NCBI GenBank assembly: GCA_028554645.1
Contig: JAQOOI010000050.1
Coordinates: 62,001-126,000, forward strand
Source: Omphalotus guepiniiformis
Taxonomy: Eukaryota > Basidiomycota > Agaricomycetes > Agaricales > Omphalotaceae
Length of the DNA stretch: 64,000 nucleotides
Direction of reading: 5' to 3'
Position 1 is the first letter of the stretch, and each line of letters opens with the position of its first letter. The translations under genes were made by a program, and so were the position numbers. Positions 1 to 10,148 of the stretch are shown here, one piece after another. Below the pieces are notes generated by a model. It saw only the letters and a program-made list of their open reading frames with translations, was not told the DNA's origin and ran no database searches.

Positions 1-1650
1 GTTCAAGATAATATGTGAATACCTGAGCAGGTATTGAGACTTGAACATCATCTGATACTGGTATATTATCATTGATTGGCCATTGCGACAAATCACCAAT
101 ACCCTGACATAAAAAAGGATTAAGTGCTTTGATGAGATGAGGTACAAGAAGAGAGTTGTCATGAGGATCTGTTCCTTTCATACAAAGCAAGATCATCCAA
201 GGCGATATCGGTTCTGGTGCAGTCTCTGTCCAGACCAAACATAGCACTGAGAGCAATCCAGCAGTTTTGGCTAGTGCCATTAAATGATTATTTGCTGACA
301 CTAATGTTGGATTGGGGAATATCTGCAATGAAGTATAGCCATTGTCGCTTGTCTGCAGCCAATATTGACCATTTCTGGTTATACACATTCCATATTCGAA
401 AACCAGACAATAACCGGTGGAATGTGAATTGTTCTACAGATGTGTTGTTCCCATAAGTAAATGACCCGACTGCTGAGTTGTTTGAGCCTCCAAAATGGGT
501 GTATATGTGGGCTAAAAAAGCATTGACAGCTTGCTGGATATTTGGAGCCCTTATAGATAGACAAAGTTGATCACCGTAACCATGAGCAGCTCCAACTAGT
601 CGTCTCCAGGTCTTGGATATAATGGTAGATCACCTATTCATGTTGGCTAGAAATCCATTCCGGAGATCAATCCTCTCCTCATCATCAATTTCTGACAATT
701 GAATAGCAGGCTTGTTGTTTGTGCTGCTGGTAATAACCAAATCCTCCACAATAGCAAGATAATTGGTTTCTTCCATTGCCTCACTCCCACTAGGTTGAAT
801 GGGAGTGAGCTGAAAGGGAGTGAACTGAACAGGAGTGGGCTGAACAGGAGTGGGCTGAACAGGAGTGGGCTGAACAGGAGTGGACTGAAAGGGAGTGGAC
901 TGAACAGGTGTGGGCTGAAGGGAAGTGGGCAGAACGGGTGTGGGCTAAACAGGAGTGGCAGAACAGAAGTGGGCAGAACAGAAGGTAATGAAGCATGCAA
1001 TGAGGAAGTAAGTGAGGAAGGCATAGATGAAATGAGGGAAGGAGCAAGCAAAGACAATGAAGTAAGCAAGGATGGAGCTAGGCTGGACAATTGAGAAATG
1101 AGAGCAGAGGACGAGCCAAGTGAAGACAATGGACCTAGGGAAGATGATGGGCTAAGGGAGGACGGTGGATCTTGGGGAGAAGATGATAATGGATCTTGTA
1201 AAGAGGAAGATACTAAAGGAGTCTGTGAAGTGAAAGACGATGGAGCAAGTAAAGATGATACTGATGAAGCCTCTGAAGCGAAAGACAATGGGGCCAGAAA
1301 AGACGAAGAATGCAAAGATAACGGAGCAATCAGCAAAGAGGAAGAAGGGAGTGAAGAGGAAGACGATGGAGTGAATGAAGATGACAAATGCAAAGAAGAT
1401 GGAGCCAGTGAAGATGATAGAGCAGGCATTTGAGTTCTTGAAGATTGTGAGGATGATGAAGTATCAAACACAAAGAGAGAAGACTGTACTTGGGAACTTG
1501 AATGTGAATAAGCTACTGGAGATGATGGTTGTTGCTGTAATGTAGAAGATGGAATGAGAGGTGTAGGGTGAAAAAATGCAGAGTTTGAGCGATGAATTGA
1601 TGTGTGGGATAATGAAGAGCTTGAAAATGTTAAACTGTTAAAATCGAGGG
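1..1650 (-). pseudogene. Remnant of a large Ser-rich protein gene (downstream part)
   Basis: Read on the minus strand, 1729-647 is open and very rich in Ser, Pro and Leu, with runs such as SSSSS and a repeated SPLLF block near its end. The first 24 codons come from the inserted LTR, so the host part starts at 1654. Below 647 more coding-like sequence follows in broken frames, including GAAHGYGDQLCLSIRAPN (around 560-600) and a stretch containing AHIYTHFGGSNNS. It is the 3' continuation of the Cys-cluster gene at 10,149-11,810, from which the gypsy element separates it, and it runs off the window start. I recall similar proteins next to integrase-core genes in mushrooms, but that is memory, not a search. 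No function is assigned. Confidence 0.45.
795..985. repeat. 15-bp coding minisatellite
   Basis: About a dozen imperfect copies of a 15-bp unit (AACAGGAGTGGGCTG on the plus strand) lie head to tail. On the minus strand the unit encodes a five-residue repeat of the SPLLF/SPLPF type within the Ser-rich reading frame. Confidence 0.8.
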
Positions 1651-1654
1651 GAGA

Positions 1655-2195
1655 TGTTACGGCTATGCGCCGGAACTCCGGGTCAGACCTCCGGTTTCTA
1701 GAACTTCTTTGATTTCTTCTTCCTGACATCTATTCAATCTTGCCATATGGTTCACTTTACAAATTCACGCTTTCCTATTCGCTTTTATTATTCTTTTCTA
1801 CTCCGGACATCCGAACGTCGCCGACGTTCCATGTTCTTATTGTTCTTTAGTTTCATTCTTCTCACACTATTGTTTTATTACTCCGAGTATCTCTGGTAGA
1901 ATACTCATATAAATACTTCACGCTTATACTGTATATACTTTAGTTTTTAAATCAATTTAGTCTCCGGACTACTATCTTGAATTTCTCGTCTGAACTCTCA
2001 TCTCTCCTCGGACTTCCAATCCGGGTGCAGCACGGGGGGCAGTATCGAAATAATACTGCCTACCGGGTGAAGTCTTGTTGCCGGAGCAATTCGGAGCTCC
2101 TGGTTTATCTTGTCTTGTTCCTTTCGAACTCCTTCTCTCGGACCTCCTCGGAGGTCCTCGCTCTCTTACCGTCTCTAGTCCGCACGGACTTAACA
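1655..2195 (+). repeat. 5' LTR of the first gypsy element
   Basis: 541 bp, TG...CA ends, matching 9603-10143 except at four sites. At all four, one copy has CpG and the other TpG or CpA, the pattern expected from deamination of methylated cytosine. Confidence 0.95.
1908..1915 (+). promoter_or_regulatory. TATA box in the gypsy LTR
   Basis: TATAAATA lies in the middle of the LTR, where the U3 promoter of a gypsy element is expected. The same octamer is present in the 3' LTR. Transcription would start some 30 nt downstream; the exact start is not visible. Confidence 0.5.
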
Positions 2196-2230
2196 GTATT
2201 TAAAAACTCTTCTCTGTGCTGCTATTGATC

Positions 2231-3854
2231 ATGTCACAACATCCTACAAACCCCTTACTTGAGGCTTCACAGTCTCACGCACCATTTTACCAAGGTCGCG
2301 ATCCCAATGCTCTTCGTGAGCGGCGGAGATCCGGTCTTTACTCAGTTCGCGCAAGCGAATTCGTCTCACCAAGCCGAGGCTCACGCCTTTCTCAACAACC
2401 TCCGGTTCTATCGACATTATTTTCACCAGGTCATTTGCCTGGTTTTCGAAATCCTCCGGTAACTCCGACTCGTCGAACTTCCACAATGCTGGGAGTATTA
2501 CCAATACATGAAGACGTTTCCGATACTGCTCCTGAAGAGCAGAATGACGAAGACGATGACATTATCGCAGCGGCGACGGAAGGAGAGGCTGGGGATCAGC
2601 CAGAAGGAATAGGAGGTAATGGTGCGGATCCTGGAGAAGGTGATGAAGGTAATGGTGGTGGTGGACCAGGCCATGGAGGTCCGGGTGGACCTGGCGGGCC
2701 TGGAGGACCAGGTGGAAATGGTGGCGGTGGACCGGGTGGTCCTGGAGGTCCTGGGGAACCTTCCGGGGGTACCGGTGGCACCGGTGATGAAGATTTTAGG
2801 CGGATGATGCAGGAGTTTCTTACCACTAGCATGGCTGGTTTTACTAACATGGCTAGGGCATTTAATACACAGGCATCCGCGGCTCCGGAGAGCAAATCGC
2901 GCTTGAAGGAGCCAGACGTTTTTTGACGGGTCGGATCTGCGGAAGCTCCGAAACTTCATCATTTCCTTGGCCCTTCACCACTCAGATTGGCCTCAATATT
3001 TCTCTTCCGACGATCGTAAGATCACTTTCGCGCTCTCTTATCTGTCTGGATCAGCTCTGGAATATTTCCAGCCAGAGCTACTGAACCCGGATCCGGACGA
3101 TCCTCCGGCATGGATGGTCAATTATCAGGCCTTCATGCAAGAGCTGATGGAAAATTTCGGAGAGTACGATATGGAAGCGGAGGCTGAGCAACGCCTCAGT
3201 GGACTCAAAATGAGGGATACGGATCGAATCCGTAATTACAATGTAAAGTTCGGAGCCTATGCAGCGATGGTTCTTTGGGATCAAGCTGCTCTACGCTGGG
3301 CCTATTATCAAGGTTTGCCATCTCGTATTAAGGACAAACTAATGCGGATCGAGTATCCGAAAACCTATCAGGGGACCCGGAAAGAGGCCACCAAGATTGA
3401 TGCTCGTTACTGGGCTCGCTCTGCTGAAAAGCAGCGAGAACAACGGACGTCTGGTGGAGGCTCCGGTAACTCCGGAAGTGGCTCCTCCACTTCACAATCT
3501 GGCTCGCAGAAGAAGAAGAGTGGCAATCCCAACAAGCCCTCCTCTTCCTCTAACAACCGCTCGTACTCCGGAAACTCCGGATCTGGTTCTGGTTCTGGCT
3601 CCGGTTCTAACTCCGGCAAGACAAATTCCTCTTCGACCACGCCAAAACCATACGCAGATAGGCTAGGAAAGGATGGGAAGTTGACGCAGGCGGAGAAGGA
3701 CAGGCGCCGGAAGTTGAAGTTATGTTTCTTTTGTGGAGGTAATCATACTATGGATAATTGTGATAAGCGGAAGAAGTTGAACGAGGCTCGTGGACGAGCT
3801 TCGGAGGTAACTTCGGAGGACCCCAAACCGACTCCAAAGGAGTCGGAAAAATAG
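2231..3854 (+). pseudogene. gag: gypsy gag (capsid/nucleocapsid), frameshifted
   Basis: Encodes the structural protein that packages element RNA. The start at 2231 (MSQHPTNPLL) is the first plausible Met after the LTR. The N-terminal third has an acidic stretch and a Gly/Pro repeat (GPGGPGG...). Reading stops at a TGA at 2924-2926 directly after a run of six T; one base fewer would fuse it with the frame continuing through the capsid-like region (LHHSDWPQYFSSDDRKI) to 3854. Near the C-terminus, after a Ser/Gly-rich linker, a zinc knuckle CFFCGGNHTMDNC is seen; its middle spacing is three residues (CX2CX3HX4C) instead of the usual four. The single-base insertion makes this copy defective unless ribosomes shift there. 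Confidence 0.85.
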
Positions 3855-6800
3855 TCCGCAGCCCAGATGCCTCGACACAAAATTTGGGTTGCGTTGGCCA
3901 CGATCGTGTCATCTCCGAGGTTACTCTCAACGTGTCCGCTCTTTTACACCACTCTGATTCACTTGTATTACCACTTTGTATCGATCGGAGCTCCTCGGGC
4001 CTCAAGGGCCTCGTTAGGGAGCCCGAAAATCAGTCTACTTCATTTTTGAAATTTTCTACGTTACTTGATTCTGGTTCTTCTCATAGTTTCCTCGATTCAA
4101 AATTTGTTCATGATTATTTTCTTCCGGTAACTCCGGTTCCTCCGGTTCGACTACGCCTTCTTGATGGTTCAACCGCTTCTTCATTAATTGAAGAGCTAGT
4201 TACTTTACCTGTTCAATTTCCTTCCGGGGAGACCTTGTCTCTTGACTTTTTTGTCACTTCTTTGGATTCATCTTGTAAAGCTGTTTTAGGATACAACTTT
4301 CTTACCCGCTACAACCCGTTGGTTGACTGGGTCACAGGAGTTATTTCATTCCGAAACACTGATCAAACAGTTCCATCTCCCATTCCACAGGCTGCATCTT
4401 CAACTTCGGTTGAGGTCGCGTCCATCGACGCATCTCCAACACCTACCTCTCGTCCTCGGAAGGCAAACTTTCCCTTTGAACCCATCTACTCATATCCAAC
4501 CGTCACGCAAATGGGAGCAAGAATTCCGGACCCGTCGGATCCGGATATTGCTTTTATTGGTGCTGCAGCATTCATACGGGCTTGCAAGGAAGCTGGACAA
4601 GATCCCATTGTGATCTACAAACGTCCGGTTGCCTCCGTTACTGGTAACGCAGCATCTATCCATTCACCTGTTGATCTCTCCAGAATACCGGAAGAGTATC
4701 ACGATTTTGCTGACATTTTTGATGAAGGTCTTTCAGAAGTCTTACCACCGTACCGCCCTTACGACCTTAAAATCGACTTAGAGGACGGTGCTGAACCTCC
4801 CCTCGGACGTGTTTACCCACTGTCCGCGAAGGAACTAGAGGCCCTTAGGACTTTCTTGGACAAGCATCTCGCCAACGGATTCATTACGACCTCTTCATCT
4901 AAACACGGAGCTCCGGTATTGTTTGTTCCTAAAAAGAATGGCTCACTCCGTCTCTGTGTAGATTTTCGTGGCTTGAACAAGATTACCCGCAAGGACCGGT
5001 ATCCTTTACCATTAATTTCCGACCTCCTCGACGCTCCTAAAAAGGCGAAAATCTATACCAAGCTTGATCTTCGACATGCTTACCACTTGGTCCGGGTCGC
5101 CGAGGGAGACGAATGGAAAACTGCTTTCCGCACCAGATACAGCTCTTACGAATGGAAGGTCATTCCCGAGGGACTAACCAATGCTCCGGCGGCTTTTCAA
5201 CGGTTTGTAAATGAAATATTTGCCGACTTACTAGATGTCTACGTTATTGTCTACCTGGACGACGTTCTAATCTATTCGGACAACCGAGCAGACCATCGAA
5301 AACATGTCCGCGAAGTTCTCCGACGCCTCCGGAAGCACGGCTTATTCTGCAATCCCAACAAATGTGTCTTCGACTCCGAAACTGTTGAATACCTCGGTTA
5401 CATTCTGTCACTGGACGGTCTTCGGATGTCCGAGGAGAAGGTTAAGGCCATCGTCGATTGGCCCCTTCCTCGACCGGGACGCATCAAAGACATTCAGTCC
5501 TTCCTTGGTTTCTGCAATTTCTACCGCCGTTTCATTTTCAATTATTCTGGTATCGTGGTTCCACTAACTCGTCTTACTCGTAAAGGTATTCCTTGGAAAT
5601 AGTCCGAGGAGTGTCAACATTCTTTTGATTCACTTAAATCTGCTTTTCTTTCCGCTCCTGTTTTAACTCACTGGGAACCTGACCGACAGATAGTCCTGGA
5701 AACGGACGCCTCGGACTACGCTATAGCGGCAATTCTTTCACTTCGTATGGACGATGGAGAAATCCATCCAGTTGCATTCCTGTCTCGGACCCTTCATGCC
5801 GCCGAGCTCAACTACGACACACACGACAAGGAGCTCCTCGCCATCTTTGAATCTTTCCAACACTGGCGGCATTACTTGGAGGGCTCCGCAACGCCGGTCG
5901 ACGTGGTCACAGATCATAAGAACTTGGAGTACTTCAGTACTACCAAGGTCTTGACGCGCCGACAGGTTAGATGGAGTGAATACTTGTCTCACTTTAATAT
6001 GGTAATCCGGTTCTGACCGGGGCGCCTCGGAGCAAAACCTGACACTCTGACTCGACGTTGGGACGTCTACCCAAAAGAGGGAGATAGTACTTACGCTACG
6101 GTCAATCCACAGAATCTGAAACCGATTTTCACCCAAGAACAACTATCGACTTCACTTCGAGCAACTTTCCTAGAAGGTCCGGTCCTTCGCGCTAGTATCA
6201 TTATGGATCTCGACAAACTACACCAGTCGATCCGGGAATCTCTAGCTTCAGACCCGGAGTCCAAGGCAGGTATGTCACTTGCCAATGATGATGCTAACAA
6301 ACGTTGGACTTTAGACAACTCCGGACAACTCCGGCTCGACAGTCGCATTTATGTTCCAGACTCGGGTGACCTGCGGCTTCAGGTACTTCGATATTTCCAT
6401 GACCATCCACTTTCAGGACACTTTGGGCAGAACCGGACACTCGAGGTCATCCGAAGACAGTATACCTGGCCTCGGATCCGAGAGTTCGTCCGGTCCTACG
6501 TGCAATCCTGCACTGTTTGCGGTCGCAACAAGAGCCGTAGACACCGTCCTTATGGTCTTCTTCAACCTCTCCCAGTACCGGAACGTCCTTGGGATTCCAT
6601 ATCCATGGACTTCATTGAACAACTTCCGGATTCTCATGGCTTTACAGCCATTCTAGTCGTGGTAGACAGGGCATCTAAGCAAGCCATTTTTATTCCTACT
6701 TTTGACACCATAACCTCCGAACAGCTAGCCCAACTTTTTGTCCTTCACGTATTCTCCAAACACGGTGTTCCTCGGCATGTCACCTCCGACCGGGGCTCCG

Positions 6801-7690
6801 AGTTTGTCTCGCAGTTTTTTAGGGCTTTAGGTAAAGCGTTGCAGATGGAGCTTCATTACACCTCCGGTTATCATCCGGAGGCTGATGGACAAACTGAACG
6901 AGCTAACCAAACTCTGGAACAGTACATCCGAATTTATTGTTCTTACCAACAGGATGACTGGGATGAACTCTTGGCCATTGCAGAGTTTGCTTACAATAAT
7001 GCTCCGAACGGCTCCACTGGCATTTCGCCCTTCTTTGCCAACAAAGGTTATCACCCAAACCTTTCAATACATCCGGAATACAACCTCGCATCCGACCGGG
7101 CTCGACAGTTTGTGGTCAACCTTGACGAGCTCCACACTTTTCTACGCAATGAGATCACTCTTGCTCAGACTCGTTACAAGGAACAAGCTGACCGGCGGAG
7201 GTCCTCGGCTCCGGAATTTCCCATTGGCTCAGAAGTATATCTTAACGCTAAGCACATTCGTTCTACCCGTCCTACAGCTAAATTTTCCGAGAAATATCTA
7301 GGACCATTTAAAATTCTAGCTCGACCTAGTAACCTTGCCTATACACTACAGCTTCCGGACTACCTCCGGTCCGTACATCCAGTATTCCATGTCTCCCAAC
7401 TCGAACCAGCACCTCCCAACACCATTCCTAACCGCATGCAACCTCCGCCTCCTCCGGTTGAGGTCAACGGTGAAGTTGAATACGAGATCGCTCAAATACT
7501 GGACTCCAAGTTGGATCGGAGACGCCGGAAATGTCTGCTATTGTACTATGTCCAATGGCTTGGTTATAAAGGAACAGATGAAGAATTCTCGTGGGTCTTA
7601 GCTGATGAACTCACGGCTGAAGACTACATCCAGGATTTCCATGTTCGATATCCGGACAAACCTGGACCTCTGTCGAAGTTGATAATCTGA
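3851..7690 (+). pseudogene. pol: gypsy pol: PR-RT-RNaseH-IN-chromodomain, two nonsense codons
   Basis: The frame is -1 relative to gag and has no own ATG, so it was probably read by a -1 shift near GAAAAATAG at the end of gag; that site is not a canonical heptamer. Domains: aspartic protease (LLDSGSS, about residue 72), reverse transcriptase (YLDD, about 468), RNase H (ETDAS, about 616), integrase zinc finger and DDE core (D in MDFIEQ, D in TSDRGSE, E in QTERANQ), and a C-terminal chromodomain (YYVQWLGY, about 1225) of the kind that targets chromoviruses to modified histones. Two stops interrupt one frame: TAG at 5600-5602, in place of the expected Trp, and TGA at 6014-6016, in place of an expected Arg CGA. 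Each needs one transition. Full length would be about 1,279 residues. Confidence 0.9.
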
Positions 7691-7887
7691 TCGGACATCC
7701 TCGGATGTTGACGGTCTTGGTGTTTCTTTCTTTTTACAATTTCTATCTTTCTCTTACCATCACGCTTATCTCATCATAAAAAACAGACATTCATTTATAT
7801 ACAAACAAAACAAAAAAAAGCTATCAAGAAAAAAAAAACAAAAGATATTACAACACCATTTCTTTTCTATTTACATGTCATTCCTAT

Positions 7888-9372
7888 CTACGTCCTACTC
7901 GGGCCTCCGCGCTCTTCCCGTCGTCTTTCAATTTCTTTTCGCCTCTCTGCGAACATTTCTCGCTCCTCCGAGGTATAGCGAGGATTTGTTTCCTCCTCTG
8001 TTCTAATCCTCTCTACCGGGACTTCTCGGACGCCCGTGTAGATTTCGTCCACTTGCTCAAAAAATTCAGTCAACTGGGCGGCCTCTCCGCCCAGTACTCC
8101 TTGGACCATCCTACTGTTCATGACACTAGGAAGGGTTGGCTCTCGGACCTCCGGACGAGCATCCGATCGCTCTGCCTGGTCGCGCTCCCAAGCGAAGTGT
8201 AGTTCCCGGCCCATCTTGGCGAGCCGGATCGAGGCGTTGATTATCGCCTGGTTCATGATGTACGACCCCTGCATAGGAGTCGTGGCACCCATTGCCATTC
8301 CCAAGGCAAGGGCCCAATCGCGGGTTCGCTCCGCCAAGAAAACACCCCAACTAGAGACCTCTTCTCTAGTTGAGTAGACGGCGGCGTCCACATCGTCGAT
8401 CCGCTGGTTGACCAGGTCCAACTCAGAGAGCTCCGTGGAGTCCCGCGGTTCTCCGGCTCGTCCCTCGACCTTCTTCTCTAACCTAGCTAACCTAGACAGT
8501 ATTTCTTCATTTTGCTGCATAAGCAGCTCGAGGGAAGCCGGAGAAAAGGAAGTGGTGGTGGTGCTCGGAGCACTGACTCGCTCCGAAAACGAGCATTTTG
8601 ATTTTTGTTTCCTGCATTCGTCGCAGGAGGTGGATTTGGTGTTCCGAGGGCGCCCGGAACAGTGGTATCGTCGTGCCCGGCACTGCAGGCAGGCGGGTCG
8701 GGAGCTAGGAGCTCCGGTTTCTTCTTCTTCGTCTTCTTCATCTGAAATGACAATAGACTAATATTTTGTTATAACTCAATTCCAATACTGGTATTCATTT
8801 ACTTACCGCTGAAATCACGTTTTTTCTCTTTTTCTTAGGAGACCCACCAGCCTCCGGTTCCTCTTGTGCCTTCCTCTTCCCATCCCTCTTCTCTTTCCTC
8901 CTCCTCGCCTCCTCAGTCTTCTCAATAGCCCTCCTGGCTTTCTTCTCCTCCTCCGCCTCACTTTCCTCCTCGGCCCTCCAGTTCTCCTCATCCAGAATCC
9001 TTTGCGCCTCCTCAACCTCTCTCCTCCTCCGCTCTCGCTCCTCCGCCCTCCACTTTTCTTGCGCCTCCTGACGCCACTCCTGAATCCTCCGGACTTCCTC
9101 TGTCCACTCATTCTTTGCCTTATCGTACTCAGCCCACTCCCTATCTTCTTCCTGTTCAACTAAAAGAACATTGAGTATCGGACATCCGCAGACAGGATAA
9201 ACTCACCCATGGCAATAGCCACTTTTATTCTATCAAACTCCTCCGCATTCTCCGGTGTCTTCCTTCGAGGCAAGGCTGGTTTGACCCTTGGCTCGGGTTC
9301 CGGACGTCCGAATGGCGCCGGAAGGGGGTATTCATTTTCAAAGGTTGGGGTGGTGGCTCGAGTCGCTGGCAT
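7888..9372 (-). CDS. Antisense gypsy accessory gene: Zn(II)2Cys6 coiled-coil nuclear protein
   Basis: Three exons on the minus strand: 9372-9207, 9159-8807 and 8757-7888. The introns are 47 nt (GTGAGT...TTTTAG) and 49 nt (GTAAGT...TATTAG), and all phases agree, giving 462 residues. In order: a Pro-rich start, a long charged helix (about 57-155), a nuclear-localisation-like SPKKKRKN (162-169), a SUMO-interaction-like IVIS followed by eight acidic residues (175-186), and six cysteines at 196, 199, 206, 218, 221 and 228. The spacing CX2CX6CX11CX2CX6C fits the fungal Zn(II)2Cys6 DNA-binding cluster. A heptad-like coiled coil follows (about 249-275), then an unrecognised C-terminal domain. The gene lies wholly inside the element, antisense to pol, between pol and the 3' LTR. 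No lesion is visible although gag and pol are broken. The role is inferred: DNA-binding regulator. Confidence 0.8.
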
Positions 9373-9516
9373 CTTTGTGTTGAGTTTACGGGGTTGAAGA
9401 GCGCGGGGTTGGGGGAACTTAGAGGTTTGCAGGCTAGGCTTTTATATCAATCCAGTGTTTGGCAGGATTTGGTCGATGTTGAAAATTCGGACACATCTCA
9501 CTCCGAGGGGCAGGGT

Positions 9517-9562
9517 CGGACTTGGGACTTGGGACTTGGGACTTGGGACTTGGGACTTGGTA
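9517..9562 (+). repeat. 7-bp tandem repeat
   Basis: About six copies of GGGACTT lie upstream of the 3' LTR, in the region expected to hold the promoter of the antisense gene. Confidence 0.85.
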
Positions 9563-9602
9563 CTTAGGGTTCTTGAGGGCAAGAACCCTAAGAGGGAGAT
9601 AC
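9563..9602 (+). promoter_or_regulatory. Perfect hairpin followed by the polypurine tract
   Basis: CTTAGGGTTCTTG (9563-9575) and its exact complement (9580-9592) flank a 4-nt loop. The purine-rich GAGGGAGATAC follows and touches the 3' LTR at 9603, the position of the plus-strand primer (PPT) in LTR retrotransposons. The hairpin may be incidental or may be part of priming or RNA control. Confidence 0.6.
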
Positions 9603-10143
9603 TGTTACGGCTATGCGCCGGAACTCCGGGTCAGACCTCCGGTTTCTAGAACTTCTTTGATTTCTTCTTCCTGACATCTATTCAATCTTGCCATATGGTT
9701 CACTTTACAAATTCACGCTTTCCTATTCGCTTTTATTATTCTTTTCTACTCCGGACATCCGAACGTCGCCGACGTTCCATGTTCTTATTGTTCTTTAGTT
9801 TCATTCTTCTCACACTATTGTTTTATTACTCCGAGTATCTCCGGTAGAATACTCATATAAATACTTCACGCTTATACTGTATATACTTTAGTTTTTAAAT
9901 CAATTTAGTCTCCGGACTACTATCTTGAATTTCTCGTCTGAACTCTCATCTCTCCTCGGACTTCCAATCCGGGTGCAGCACGGGGGGCAGTATCGAAATA
10001 ATACTGCCTACCAGGTGAAGTCTTGTTGCTGGAGCAATTCGGAGCTCCTGGTTTATCTTGTCTTGTTCCTTTCGAACTCCTTCTCTCAGACCTCCTCGGA
10101 GGTCCTCGCTCTCTTACCGTCTCTAGTCCGCACGGACTTAACA
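9603..10143 (+). repeat. 3' LTR of the first gypsy element
   Basis: 541 bp, same ends as 1655-2195. Three of the four LTR differences are CpG losses in this copy. Confidence 0.95.
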
Positions 10144-10148
10144 GGAGA

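Larger units (their letters stand above)
1655..10143 (+). mobile_element. Ty3/gypsy chromovirus, complete but with broken gag-pol
   Basis: Two 541-bp LTRs (1655-2195 and 9603-10143) start TGTTACGG and end TTAACA. The element is flanked by a perfect 5-bp target duplication GGAGA (1650-1654 and 10144-10148). Order inside: gag, pol (protease, RT, RNase H, integrase, chromodomain), then a gene on the opposite strand, a short hairpin, a purine tract and the 3' LTR. The LTRs differ at only four positions, so the insertion is young, yet gag carries a 1-nt insertion and pol two in-frame stops. It sits inside the minus-strand Ser-rich/Cys-cluster gene. An accessory antisense gene is not part of the standard chromovirus plan. 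Confidence 0.95.

Noticed and set aside
699..1433. Plus-strand Asp/Glu-rich genes
   Set aside because: They mirror the minisatellite and Ser-rich frame of the opposite strand and have no start context or splice support.
2918..2930. Programmed +1 frameshift in gag
   Set aside because: No known +1 signal (such as a rare-codon heptamer) is seen; a plain T insertion is simpler.
8487..8753. Separate 88-codon Pro-rich gene
   Set aside because: It overlaps exon 3 of the accessory gene in another frame; the alternative frame holds the regular six-cysteine cluster.
8815..9159. Arg-rich open frame on the minus strand
   Set aside because: It is the wrong frame of exon 2 of the antisense accessory gene; the frame that joins across both introns is Glu-rich and coiled-coil-like.
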